A DNA stretch of 34,045 bases from Candidatus Staskawiczbacteria bacterium RIFCSPHIGHO2_02_FULL_43_16 (GCA_001821935.1 MHOU01000012.1:114816-148860), one strand, 5' to 3'; counted from the first letter of the stretch, positions 15,135-22,974 are shown. The notes: generated by a model not told the origin, from the sequence alone. Numbers and translations: made by a program.

Positions 15135-15852
15135 AATGGGCGTTGTCGTTTAAATAATGGTAATAACTGTCCGAAATTGCTTTTAACATCTTCTTTGATG
15201 GTGGGGAAACTTTTAATTTTAACAACATGCCCCATTCTTGCTTCACCATCAAGCGCAATATTTTTACCGTATCGGCATTGACCTTTGTTGCGGTTTTGTC
15301 ATGTGCGGCGCACATGTTGCAGGCTATGCCCCCGCCCGCATAGGAAAAATACAAACTGGCGGGGTTCAATGCCTGGCGGCAGGCAACGCAATTGGCCAGT
15401 TCCGGCCGGTAGCCAAGCAGTGAAATAAAATTCCAGAAAAAATAATAGTACAGCAATTTACTATTGGTGGCGGGGTCTTGGAGTTTTTCAAAAATATCCG
15501 CTATAAAATCCCAAATTCCCGGGTCAACCTCCTGCCCTTTTATAAAATCCCCCAGCACCCGCGCTATGGCATTGGCAACTGCAAATTTTTCAGGTTCCTT
15601 TGCCAGGGCGCCATATCTTTTTTGCAACAGCGCATCTGTCAGTATTTTTTTGTTTTTGCCCTGAATAAATTCAATTTCTGAAAAAGAAAATAGTTCCAAT
15701 CCGCCGCGCAATTTTGAATTAATATGGCGTATCGCCTTACCAAAAATTTCCAGCCGGCCGAAATCCCTGGTAAAAACCGAAAAAATCCTATCGGCGTCCA
15801 TCCTGTCTTCCTTCTTGAATACAAAAGCCTCCGTAGCGTATTTTACGGCCAT
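15124..15852 (-). CDS. recO: DNA repair protein RecO
   Basis: RecO anneals single strands and loads RecA on SSB-coated DNA with RecR. The 242 residues show the family order: an N-terminal OB fold (ATEAFVFKKEDRMDADRIFSVFTRDFGRLEIFGKAIR, about 6-43), a helical middle, and a C4 zinc motif CVACRQAL...GGGIACNMC (about 158-182). The start pattern YATEAFVFKKED matches other RecO proteins. ATG 15852 lies 7 bases after the stop of the upstream unknown gene; its end overlaps the DUF11-like gene by 11 bases. No SD. Assignment is secure. Confidence 0.92.
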   Translation of the reverse strand: MAVKYATEAFVFKKEDRMDADRIFSVFTRDFGRLEIFGKAIRHINSKLRGGLELFSFSEIEFIQGKNKKILTDALLQKRYGALAKEPEKFAVANAIARVLGDFIKGQEVDPGIWDFIADIFEKLQDPATNSKLLYYYFFWNFISLLGYRPELANCVACRQALNPASLYFSYAGGGIACNMCAAHDKTATKVNADTVKILRLMVKQEWGMLLKLKVSPPSKKMLKAISDSYYHYLNDNAHYAN

Positions 15853-15859
15853 TGTGTTT

Positions 15860-16324
15860 CTATTCTTTATTGATTAGCTTCTTCAAAGCTTTTATTTCTT
15901 CGTGCCGTTGCTCTCTTTCTTTGATTCTCACATTTACATCAGGATCTTTAGATTTTTCTGTTGCCACTTTTTTCTCGAGTTTAACAACATTTTTTTGCTT
16001 AACAGCAAGATGGCCCCCAACTACTTCATGCGCCAAGGCCTTCCTTTCCGATTCTTTCATACGTATGTTTGGGTCCCACTTTTCTATTACTTTTTTAACA
16101 TCTTTTGGTGAAGCTTTCCCGCCTTTCCAAAATGTAGGCTCGCTTTCTTTGGCGGGTTCTTTTTTATCCGGCAACTTGGGACCCCGGAGTAATTGTGACA
16201 GCAATGTTTGTTTCCTCGCGCCGCTCTCGCCTGTATATGGATTAGGGTAGGGATTTTCTTTGGGAGCCAGATGGCTTGATTCATCCATGGGTTCGGGCAA
16301 TATATTGCTGTTAAATGGCGGCAT
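15860..16324 (-). CDS. Unknown hydrophilic protein
   Basis: 154 residues, no recognised domain, no signal peptide or membrane segment. The N-terminal half is Pro/Lys-rich and probably disordered; the C-terminal half is charged helix, with two weakly related segments DPNIRMKESERKALAHEVVG and DPDVNVRIKEREQRHEEIKAL. Both begin D-P-(N/D)-(I/V)-x-(M/V)-(R)-K-E, so they may be a short tandem duplication. It overlaps the ileS stop by 14 bases and lies 7 bases before recO, so it is co-transcribed with both. The overlap with essential neighbours supports it being a real gene. Function unknown. Confidence 0.75.
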   Translation of the reverse strand: MPPFNSNILPEPMDESSHLAPKENPYPNPYTGESGARKQTLLSQLLRGPKLPDKKEPAKESEPTFWKGGKASPKDVKKVIEKWDPNIRMKESERKALAHEVVGGHLAVKQKNVVKLEKKVATEKSKDPDVNVRIKEREQRHEEIKALKKLINKE

Positions 16325-19241
16325 GGTTTGTTTTTTTAATAGTAATAATATTTTCTTGGGATAGACTTAGGGTAATGTTCGCCGCCCGCATTTCCTTTAA
16401 TAACATAGTTTTGTTTTTTTCTATGGCCGCCAGCAATTCTTTTGCGCCCGCAATTTCAACCAAAATTTCATCGACTGGCTTCAACTCCGCCTCTTTTCTT
16501 TTGCCCTGTACATCACGGATCAAATCACGCAACATACCCTCTTCCCTTAATTCGGGGGTGATCTGGGTGTCCAATGCTACTTCTTGCTCTATTGTATCAT
16601 CAAATAGTACTTCTTTCACGTTCACCTCGTCTTTGATTAATTCTAGGAGTTCAGTATTATTTGTGATTTGTGATTTTGAATTTTTAATTTTGAGCGAAGT
16701 GAGCGGTTGCCGCACTTTAATCGCCTTGGCATTTCTTTGAGCCAATGCCAACGTCACTACCTGCCTTATTTGCGCCATTTTTTCCAATATTTCCACATTA
16801 AGTTTTTTAGGAGTCGTTGGCCATTGAACCAAATGTACGCTTTTTGCATCACCATCACCGCGTACGGCGCTAAAGAGATACTCGGCAAAAAATGGCATGG
16901 CAGGAGCCATTATTTTAGAGAGTTGCTGTAAAACGAACCGTAGCGTGGCCAATGCCAATTTTTTATCATCATTATCCTCCCGCCCCGAGTTTTCGGGGCG
17001 AGGCCCGCCATCAGCGAGGTTCGCCCGAGGCGACTCGCCCCCTTGAGGGGCGGCTTTAAACCTATCGCGGCTACGGCGCAAGTACCACACCGAAAGATCG
17101 TCAATAAAATCGGCTAAGGGGCGGGTAGCCACATCTAACTGATAGCTTTCGTAACCTGCCGTACAGGTAGTTACCAGTTCCGCTAACCTGGCCAAAATCC
17201 ACCGGTCAAGCACGTTTTTGCTTGTATCTTGAGCAAGAGTTCCATTTTCGTACAGCTTATAAAATTCAAGCACATTATACAGCCGGCCGATATTTTTTTT
17301 AGCTATTTCATCAACGCCTTTTTCAGAAAACGAGAGATTTTCTCCCGCCACTACTGGAGAAGTTAGAATGTAAAAACGCATCGCATCAGCTCCGTATTTT
17401 TCCATAATATCGCTGGGATCAGGATAATTTTTAAGCTTCTTTGACATTTTTTTCCCGTCTTCGGCCCAAATAAAACCTGTAGCAATAGCGTTCTTAAATG
17501 CTGTTTTTCCAAACAGCGCACCAATCAACACATGCTGATAATAAAACCAGGCACGGGTTTGGTCTTGCGCCTCGCCAATGAAATCGGCAGGAATCGGACG
17601 TTTTGTCGCAAACGCAACCGACCCCGAATCAAACCACGTATCTAGCACATCCGGCACGCGCCTAAAACGCCCCACACATTCACAATAAAATGTCACCTCA
17701 TCTACTATTTCTTTATGTAAATCAGTAACCTTTACTCCACTAGCTTTTTCAAGTTCAGCAGCCGAACCAAAAACTTCCTGCTGTCCACATTTATCGCATC
17801 TCCACACCGGAATAGTATTAGCCCAAAACCGCTGGCGGGAAATAGACCAGTCCCGCGCCCCTTCAAGCCATTGGCCAAACCGCCCTTCTTTTATATGCTC
17901 CGGGGACCAATTAATTTTCTTGGCCGTTTTTAACAATTTTTGTTTTATTTTTTCCACCGCCACAAACCATGAACTGGTGGCGTAATTTAACAGGGCTGTG
18001 TCGCACCTCCAACAATGCGGATAGGCATGTTCATATTTTTCATAACTGAAAACCAGGCCTTTTTGTTCCAGGGCTTTCACTACGGTTAAATCAGCTTCGC
18101 GGATTTCTTCCGGCTTATTCTTGGCCCGCGGTTTTAAATCAAGTCCTGAAAACTCTCCGGTTTCAGGCTTAAATATGCCGTCCATTTTCACATGCTGGAC
18201 AAACGGCAAATTGACTTGCTTGAGCAACGCCCAGTCATCAGCGCCAAAGGTTGGGGCTTCATGGGCGATACCGGTGCCATCAGTGTCGGTGATAAAATCG
18301 GCAGCATACACCTTCCAACCATTTTCCCGATTTTTTAATGCCGCATCTTGAGCATAAAAATCAAACAATGGCTTATATTTCAAACCAGCCAAGTCTTTGC
18401 CTTTTAGCGTTTGGACTATTTCATAAGGCTTGTCTTTTAACACTTGTTCAACTCGGCTCTTGGCTAAAATAACCACCTCTTCTCCCGGCTCGCCCGTAGG
18501 GCTATGCCCGAGGGTTTTCACTTTCACATATTCAATATCAGCCCCCACGGCCAAAGCTACATTCCCCGGCAACGTCCAGGGCGTGGTTGTCCAGGCTAAA
18601 ATAAATGTTCCAGGCTGGTCAATTAATTCAAACTTCACGGTCACCGACAAATCTTTGATGGTTTTATAGCCATCGGCCACTTCCCCCTGGCTTAACGTGG
18701 TTTCACAGCGCGGGCAAATATGCATTGACCGATAATCTTCATAAATAAGCCCCTTATCATAAAGCGCTTTAAACGCCCACCATTCACTTTGCATGTACTC
18801 AAAATCCATGGTGCGATAGGCATTCTTCATATCAACCCAGCGCCCAAAACGGGGAATAATTTTTTCCCATTCTCCAATAAAGGTAAAAATACGCTCACGG
18901 CACAAATCATTAAATTTTTTGGACCCCATGGCCAAAATATCTTTCTTTGATTTGCTGCCAAGTTCTTTTTCAACAATATTTTCTATTGGCAGGCCATGGC
19001 AATCCCAGCCCCACTGGCGCTGGACATAAAACCCTTGCATGGTTTTATAGCGGGGAATAGCATCTTTAATAACGCTTTGCAGTAAGTGACCGTAATGGGG
19101 CGTACCTGTGGCAAACGGTGGGCCGTCATAAAACACAAAAGGCTTGCCCTTCTTAGTTTGCTCAAGGGACTTCTCAAAAATCCGGTTATCCCGCCAGAAT
19201 TTCAGTATTTTATTTTCTTCCTCAGAAAAATGGTATGGCAT
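16311..19241 (-). CDS. ileS: Isoleucyl-tRNA synthetase (IleS2-like)
   Basis: Charges tRNA-Ile. 976 residues. HIGH appears as HYGH (49-52) in PFATGTPHYGHLLQSVIKD; the KMSKS motif is KMSKK (about 600, DGKKMSKKLKNYPDPSDIM). The wording WGWDCHGLPIE and the editing domain (ILAWTTTPWTLPGNVAL, GTGIAHEAPTFGADD) resemble the eukaryote-like IleS2 group, members of which are often mupirocin-resistant; that property is not shown here. Three insertions come from repeats: TLGHSPTGEPGEE (about 243-255), APQGGESPRANLADGGPRPENSGRE (about 730-755) and KIKNSKSQITNN (about 850-861). Start ATG 19241, no SD, two bases after the phosphatase gene. Assignment is secure. Confidence 0.96.
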   Translation of the reverse strand: MPYHFSEEENKILKFWRDNRIFEKSLEQTKKGKPFVFYDGPPFATGTPHYGHLLQSVIKDAIPRYKTMQGFYVQRQWGWDCHGLPIENIVEKELGSKSKKDILAMGSKKFNDLCRERIFTFIGEWEKIIPRFGRWVDMKNAYRTMDFEYMQSEWWAFKALYDKGLIYEDYRSMHICPRCETTLSQGEVADGYKTIKDLSVTVKFELIDQPGTFILAWTTTPWTLPGNVALAVGADIEYVKVKTLGHSPTGEPGEEVVILAKSRVEQVLKDKPYEIVQTLKGKDLAGLKYKPLFDFYAQDAALKNRENGWKVYAADFITDTDGTGIAHEAPTFGADDWALLKQVNLPFVQHVKMDGIFKPETGEFSGLDLKPRAKNKPEEIREADLTVVKALEQKGLVFSYEKYEHAYPHCWRCDTALLNYATSSWFVAVEKIKQKLLKTAKKINWSPEHIKEGRFGQWLEGARDWSISRQRFWANTIPVWRCDKCGQQEVFGSAAELEKASGVKVTDLHKEIVDEVTFYCECVGRFRRVPDVLDTWFDSGSVAFATKRPIPADFIGEAQDQTRAWFYYQHVLIGALFGKTAFKNAIATGFIWAEDGKKMSKKLKNYPDPSDIMEKYGADAMRFYILTSPVVAGENLSFSEKGVDEIAKKNIGRLYNVLEFYKLYENGTLAQDTSKNVLDRWILARLAELVTTCTAGYESYQLDVATRPLADFIDDLSVWYLRRSRDRFKAAPQGGESPRANLADGGPRPENSGREDNDDKKLALATLRFVLQQLSKIMAPAMPFFAEYLFSAVRGDGDAKSVHLVQWPTTPKKLNVEILEKMAQIRQVVTLALAQRNAKAIKVRQPLTSLKIKNSKSQITNNTELLELIKDEVNVKEVLFDDTIEQEVALDTQITPELREEGMLRDLIRDVQGKRKEAELKPVDEILVEIAGAKELLAAIEKNKTMLLKEMRAANITLSLSQENIITIKKTNHAAI
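16657..16691. repeat. AT-rich degenerate repeat inside ileS
   Basis: TTATTTGTGATTTGT followed by related ATTTTGAATTTTTAATTTT units encodes KIKNSKSQITNN. The first 15 bases are identical to the leuS repeat at 3972-3986. Confidence 0.6.
16977..17053. repeat. Composite GC-rich palindromic insertion in ileS
   Basis: Contains the perfect 8-bp hairpin CGCCCCGA-GTTT-TCGGGGCG (16981-17000) and a second hairpin CGCCCC-CTTGA-GGGGCG near the right end. It encodes about 25 in-frame residues rich in Pro, Gly and Arg between RRSRDRFK and DDKKLALATLRFVL, two blocks normally close together in IleRS. Local G+C is far above that of the gene around it. Confidence 0.7.
18484..18515. repeat. Second GC-rich element in ileS
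   Basis: GCCCGTAGGGCTATGCCCGAGGG, with a GCCC-GTA-GGGC hairpin, encodes LGHSPTGE in the editing domain between EYVKVK and VVILAKSR, where other IleRS proteins have a short turn. Confidence 0.55.
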
Positions 19242-19243
19242 AG

Positions 19244-19810
19244 CTATAGTTCTCTTAATTCACCTTTTCTAATCGCCCCCTCATCTCCTTCCATTTTCAT
19301 GCCCCGGGCAACCGTAACCCTTTTTATCCTCCACCCTAACATTACCAAGGTCGCCTGATGGCTAACAATTAAAATACTCTTTCCTTTATAGTTTCGTTGT
19401 ATTTCTTTTAAAAAGTCTGACACCCGATCATACACATCCTGATAGCATTCCCCGCGCGGAGGGCATTTCTTAGCCTTTTCGCTTTCATTCCCAAAAAAAC
19501 TCCTAAAACTTTCGTAAGGTTTTCCATTGAAAACCCCAAAACCAATCTCTCGTAATCTTTTATCAAACTTTAAAGGCGTATTTAATTCTTTGGCCACAAT
19601 TTTAGCCGTCTGCTTCGCCCGCAACAAGGGGGAGGCTACCACCATGTCAATCTGTTTTTCTTTTAACATTTCGGCGGCGGCCATAACCATTTCCTGCCCG
19701 TGCTTGGTCAGCGGATTTTTAAACTTTTCCGGCCAGCTGGAACATACCTGCTTTACATTACTGAGCGCCTCTCCATGCCGTAAAATATAATATTTGTTGT
19801 TCAGTTTCAT
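19244..19810 (-). CDS. Histidine phosphatase (phosphoglycerate mutase-like)
   Basis: 188 residues of the branch-1 histidine phosphatase superfamily. The catalytic RHG is at the N terminus (YILRHGEALSNVKQ), with the second Arg/Glu region in VVASPLLRAKQTAKIV and LREIGFGVFNGKPYE. The late catalytic His is in ILIVSHQATLVMLGWR. Start ATG 19810 is chosen because MKLNNKYYILRHGE gives the usual N terminus; the ORF-track start reads 12 codons back into argS. The ATG overlaps the argS TGA by one base, so translation is probably coupled. It could be a cofactor-dependent phosphoglycerate mutase, a nucleotide or sugar phosphatase; the sequence does not decide, although the insert PPRGECYQDVYDRVSDF fits general phosphatases. 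Confidence 0.88.
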   Translation of the reverse strand: MKLNNKYYILRHGEALSNVKQVCSSWPEKFKNPLTKHGQEMVMAAAEMLKEKQIDMVVASPLLRAKQTAKIVAKELNTPLKFDKRLREIGFGVFNGKPYESFRSFFGNESEKAKKCPPRGECYQDVYDRVSDFLKEIQRNYKGKSILIVSHQATLVMLGWRIKRVTVARGMKMEGDEGAIRKGELREL

Positions 19811-21459
19811 CACATCTTGTCTGGCGCCTGTATCCCCAGCAACCATAACCCGTTTTTCATAATAATTGAAAATGCTTGTGTTAAGGCAACTTTATACGGT
19901 GAAAACTCATCAGCCCTATCAACAATTTTGCTATTGGCATAATAATTGTTAAATTCGCGCGCCAGTTCGGTTAAATACAAAGTAATAACATGTGGTTCAT
20001 ATTCTGCGGCAGCTTTTTCAACCATTTCTGGAAAATGACTCATCATTTTTTCCAGCGTCCCGACGCCCGACGTCGGTGGATTTTTAAGTGATGCCTTCAC
20101 TTTTTCCGCCCTCGCTTTTACCAGCACCGAAACCGCCCTTACATACGAATACTGCAAATATGGCCCGGAATCGCCTTCAAAAGAAATTGATTTTTCAAAA
20201 TCAAAAATAATATCACTGCCCACAGACTGCTTTAAAATAGAATATTTCAAAGCTCCAATGGCAATCATTTCAATCGTCGCGTCATCCAATGCTTTATCAG
20301 CCGCTTTTTGGCGCACCATTTCTTTAACTTTTTCAATCAACGATTCCGCCGCCACCACCTTTCCGGTACGCGAAGACATTTTTCCTTCGGGCAAACGCAA
20401 CATGCCATGGCCAATGTGTTTGGTTTTTGCCGCCAATGCCGGCTTAATTTTTGCCAGCGCGGCCAGCATCACGTCAAAATAGGCATTTTGTTCGTGGGCG
20501 GTAATAATAACCGAGGCATCGTATTTAAAATATTTGTATTTTAATTCCGGCAAAGCCAAATCTTTAGCCTCATAGGTTGGCAGCCCTTCAGAATTTACAA
20601 ATACCCGCGTATGCAAACCCACGGCCTCACCCTTGAAAACAATGGCTCCCTTTTCTCCTTTTTCAAAAACCTTGCCCAGGCCATCTAAAACAATCTTTTT
20701 CCCAGCATCAGCCACTTCACTTTCAAAAAAGAGCCGGTCAAAATCTGTTCCCAGTTTTTTATAAATAGTATCAAAGTAGGCCAGACTATCTTTTCTGCCC
20801 CGGTCATAGAGTTTGTTTATTTCTTTATCCGATTTTTCAAAAACTTTTTTATTGATACCAACTACTTCCTTTTTGGCAGTTTCATCTTCTTCGTATTTGT
20901 TTGCCCCAAAGGCATAGGCCTGAGCCCAGGCCATATCAGGGTTTCTTAATTTTCCCCAAACTGCTTTGGCAATGTGCATGCCCACATCTCCCTGATAATT
21001 AACGCGTTTTAACTTTACCCCCTGAAATTCAAAAAGGCGCGATATAGATTCCCCAATCGCATTGCTCATTAAGTGTCCAATATGGAATTCTTTTAAAATA
21101 TTGGGGTCGGTATACTCAACAATAACCTTCTTATTTTTTAAACTCTGATTTTTACCAAAGTTTTTATCAACTTTTTTCAGTTGTTCAACAAAAAAATTGT
21201 TGGATAAATAAAAGTTAATGAATCCCGGCCCAGCAACCTCAATTTTTTCAATCATCAGCTTATTCTCACGAATAAGCACTTGATTCACCTGTGCTATAAT
21301 TTCATTGGCAACTTCTACTGGATTTTTGCCAAGTTTCTTTGATAATACCAAAGCCACATTAGAAGAATAATCTCCATGCGTTTTTTCTTTGGGAGCTTCA
21401 ACCAAAAAATCACTCTCCCCCGTTACCTTCTCCAATATTCTTTTTATCTCATCTTTCAT
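19810..21459 (-). CDS. argS: Arginyl-tRNA synthetase
   Basis: Charges tRNA-Arg. 549 residues in family order: the Add-1 tRNA D-loop domain (about 1-95, ending EVAGPGFINFYLSN), the HIGH motif FHIGHLMSNAIGES (125-138), the central catalytic domain with GMLRLPEGKMSSRTGKVV in the KMSKS position, and the DALR anticodon-binding domain (QYSYVRAVSVLVKARAE onward). It ends in FSIIMKNGLWLLGIQAPDKM, matching the usual LG(I/L).AP.+M C terminus. The patch NPPTSGVGTLEK is encoded by the same 18-base GC-rich element found in tsaC. ATG 21459 overlaps the UMP kinase stop by four bases (ATGA). Secure. Confidence 0.95.
   Translation of the reverse strand: MKDEIKRILEKVTGESDFLVEAPKEKTHGDYSSNVALVLSKKLGKNPVEVANEIIAQVNQVLIRENKLMIEKIEVAGPGFINFYLSNNFFVEQLKKVDKNFGKNQSLKNKKVIVEYTDPNILKEFHIGHLMSNAIGESISRLFEFQGVKLKRVNYQGDVGMHIAKAVWGKLRNPDMAWAQAYAFGANKYEEDETAKKEVVGINKKVFEKSDKEINKLYDRGRKDSLAYFDTIYKKLGTDFDRLFFESEVADAGKKIVLDGLGKVFEKGEKGAIVFKGEAVGLHTRVFVNSEGLPTYEAKDLALPELKYKYFKYDASVIITAHEQNAYFDVMLAALAKIKPALAAKTKHIGHGMLRLPEGKMSSRTGKVVAAESLIEKVKEMVRQKAADKALDDATIEMIAIGALKYSILKQSVGSDIIFDFEKSISFEGDSGPYLQYSYVRAVSVLVKARAEKVKASLKNPPTSGVGTLEKMMSHFPEMVEKAAAEYEPHVITLYLTELAREFNNYYANSKIVDRADEFSPYKVALTQAFSIIMKNGLWLLGIQAPDKM
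20059..20076. repeat. GC-rich palindromic element inside argS
   Basis: CCCGACGCCCGACGTCGG, identical to 799-816 in tsaC but read in another frame (PPTSGVGT here). Confidence 0.7.
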
Positions 21460-22157
21460 TGAATCGTTGTTCCGATAAATTCTTTTTTATTCAAAAACTT
21501 TTCCAGGCGATCTAAATATTTACCATTAATCACTGCCACTTTTATTTTTAAAACTTCTGCCATCTTGCTGCCCCGCGGGTCAAAAGGCATGCTCATTCCC
21601 GGCGCCCATTTGTTGCCCACTATTTTCCTAAAATCTTTCCAAGGTATTTCTTTAAAGGCCTTCGCATCTTTGTACTTGGCCGGATCCTTGTCGTAAACGT
21701 AATCAATGTTGGTAAGGTTAACAATGGTTTTAATTCCCATATTTTTTGCCAATATAACAGAGCAATAATCCGTTGACCAACCCGGCTTCCAACCACCAGC
21801 CACTACAATATCTTTTTTAGTACTTATCTTTTTAGTTGGGTTAGTAACAATTTCAGAAAACGCCATTTCGCCAAACACTTGCTTTACCACCCGCGCATTC
21901 AGGCGCGAGATATCAATGCCCATTAAATCTCTTTCGGCGTTATCTGCCCCAAATTCCAGCATGGCTTTTTGATAATTCCGGCAAACTTTCCCGCCGCCCA
22001 CAATAATAAAAAATTTATTACCTGCCCTGAGCGGAGTCGAAGGGGAATCCAAAAATTTCACCACGGTTTTTTTAAAAATTTTCAAAAAACCAGTATCAAT
22101 GTCGTTTGGGGCGACAAGAGAGCCACCTAAAGAGATTATTATCGTTTCTTTTGGCAT
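21456..22157 (-). CDS. pyrH: UMP kinase, archaeal-type amino-acid-kinase fold
   Basis: Phosphorylates UMP to UDP. 233 residues of the amino acid kinase superfamily: IIISLGGSLVAP at the N terminus, FFIIVGGGKVCRNYQ, ISRLNARVV, VVAGGWKPGWSTDYCSVILA and IVNLTNIDYVYDKDPAKY, ending with a FDPRGSKMAEVLKIKVAVING block. The GGGKVxRxY pattern and the GW.PG.STD motif are those of the archaeal-type UMP kinases rather than the ordinary bacterial hexameric PyrH. The stretch DSPSTPLRAG (about 37-46) is a repeat-derived insertion. ATG 22157 opens the operon leading to the DUF11-like gene; no SD. The pyrimidine link with pyrC/pyrD at the other end of the window is noted. A different substrate within the superfamily is less likely. 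Confidence 0.85.
   Translation of the reverse strand: MPKETIIISLGGSLVAPNDIDTGFLKIFKKTVVKFLDSPSTPLRAGNKFFIIVGGGKVCRNYQKAMLEFGADNAERDLMGIDISRLNARVVKQVFGEMAFSEIVTNPTKKISTKKDIVVAGGWKPGWSTDYCSVILAKNMGIKTIVNLTNIDYVYDKDPAKYKDAKAFKEIPWKDFRKIVGNKWAPGMSMPFDPRGSKMAEVLKIKVAVINGKYLDRLEKFLNKKEFIGTTIQ
22021..22050. repeat. Repeat-derived insertion in the UMP kinase gene
   Basis: TGCCCTGAGCGGAGTCGAAG followed by GGGA is read as SPSTPLRAG. Peptides of this kind from the same DNA motif are, as far as I recall, seen in many unrelated genomes. It interrupts VKFLD and NKFFIIVGGG, which are normally adjacent. Confidence 0.6.
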
Positions 22158-22208
22158 ATTATGGTTTAGTCTAGCCTATTTTGCTTAATTTTTAAAGGTT
22201 TCTAGGTA

Positions 22209-22241
22209 AAAAAAGAAGCCCGATGCGTGACGTCGGGCCTT
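22209..22241 (-). terminator. Intrinsic terminator of the 22275-22766 gene
   Basis: Reading minus, GGCCCGA-CGTCACGCA-TCGGGCTT is a 7-bp stem followed by CTTTTTTT. On the plus strand the hairpin is followed by TTTT only. The stem shares CCCGACGTC with the elements inside tsaC and argS. Confidence 0.75.
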
Positions 22242-22274
22242 TTGCTAAATAGTGGTTTCCCCTATTTATCGTTT

Positions 22275-22766
22275 TCACTTGCGAGGGCGACCGAATGCCC
22301 AGAGAATGCTGCCAGCCCAGACGCCCCCCGCACTACCAGAGCGGCATCCATTGAGCAACGAATGATCTGAGTACCGCTTGACGCAGAACAAGTCAGGACC
22401 GCCATCCCCATCGGGGATGGGTTCCTGGGTGGCGATGAAGACCCCATCGTACATGAGCTTGGTGTAGTCCTCGCACCACGCTGGAGCAACCCAGTCGGGG
22501 AGCATGACCAACCCGAGGCCGACGGCTTTGTCATAGGTCTGTTGCCGGGTGGCACCGCTTAAGCCGATGTCCGAGTTGGAGTAGACGACGATGTCTACTT
22601 CATCCTCGGGGCCTCCGTAGTTGGCGTTGGCCAACATCTTGTTAATATACGGATCAACCCGGCACTTGCTGCAAGCCAGTTGCTTCTGGGAAGCGGCGGC
22701 GTTAGTGTGTTCGCCACGCTTCACGGTAGCGACGAGACGGGGTTGAGGCAAGGTAGCAATAGACAT
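22275..22766 (-). CDS. Unknown soluble protein with five cysteines
   Basis: 163 residues with no domain I recognise. ATG 22766 has the textbook ribosome site AAGGAGGAA six bases upstream. Cysteines sit in ACSKCRVDPYI (CxxC), AWCEDYTK, DLFCVKRY and LNGCRSGS; the CxxC could bind metal. Other features are a Ser/Asn/Gly-rich middle, VMLPDWVAPAWCEDY, an acidic PIPDGDGGPDLF loop and the ending WAGSILWAFGRPRK. There is no signal peptide. The gene is monocistronic with its own promoter and a strong terminator, and its leader of about 80 bases contains three or more GGA motifs. It is distinctly more G+C rich than pyrH or smpB next to it, which may mean high expression or recent arrival. Confidence 0.8.
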   Translation of the reverse strand: MSIATLPQPRLVATVKRGEHTNAAASQKQLACSKCRVDPYINKMLANANYGGPEDEVDIVVYSNSDIGLSGATRQQTYDKAVGLGLVMLPDWVAPAWCEDYTKLMYDGVFIATQEPIPDGDGGPDLFCVKRYSDHSLLNGCRSGSAGGVWAGSILWAFGRPRK

Positions 22767-22853
22767 GGCAGTTCCTCCTTTTTGGTATTTGCCATTTTAG
22801 AAGAATATCCAGAACAAGTTATGCGAAAGTACTTTTTGGATCCAGCCTATATT

Positions 22854-22883
22854 GATATACGCATTTATTTTTAAAAATGTCAA
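22854..22883 (-). promoter_or_regulatory. Promoter of the 22275-22766 gene
   Basis: A perfect TTGACA (22883-22878) with TATATC (22859-22854) 18 bases away on the minus strand (or GTATAT at 17, preceded by TGC). The leader of about 80 bases includes CTGGATCC, CTGGATAT and AAGGAGGAAC. Confidence 0.6.
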
Positions 22884-22942
22884 TGGTTTCAGAAACAACA
22901 ATTAAATGATAATCTAAACGCATGAAAGTCTACTCCGACAAC

Positions 22943-22974
22943 CCTCCTTCGCTAAAGCTTCGGACGGGCAAAGC
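22943..22974. repeat. GC-rich repeat upstream of smpB
   Basis: CTTCGCTAAAGCTTCGGACG followed by GGCAAAGC lies 20 bases before smpB. GCGGACGGGCA/TCGGACGGGCA is shared with the element inserted within smpB itself. Confidence 0.5.
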
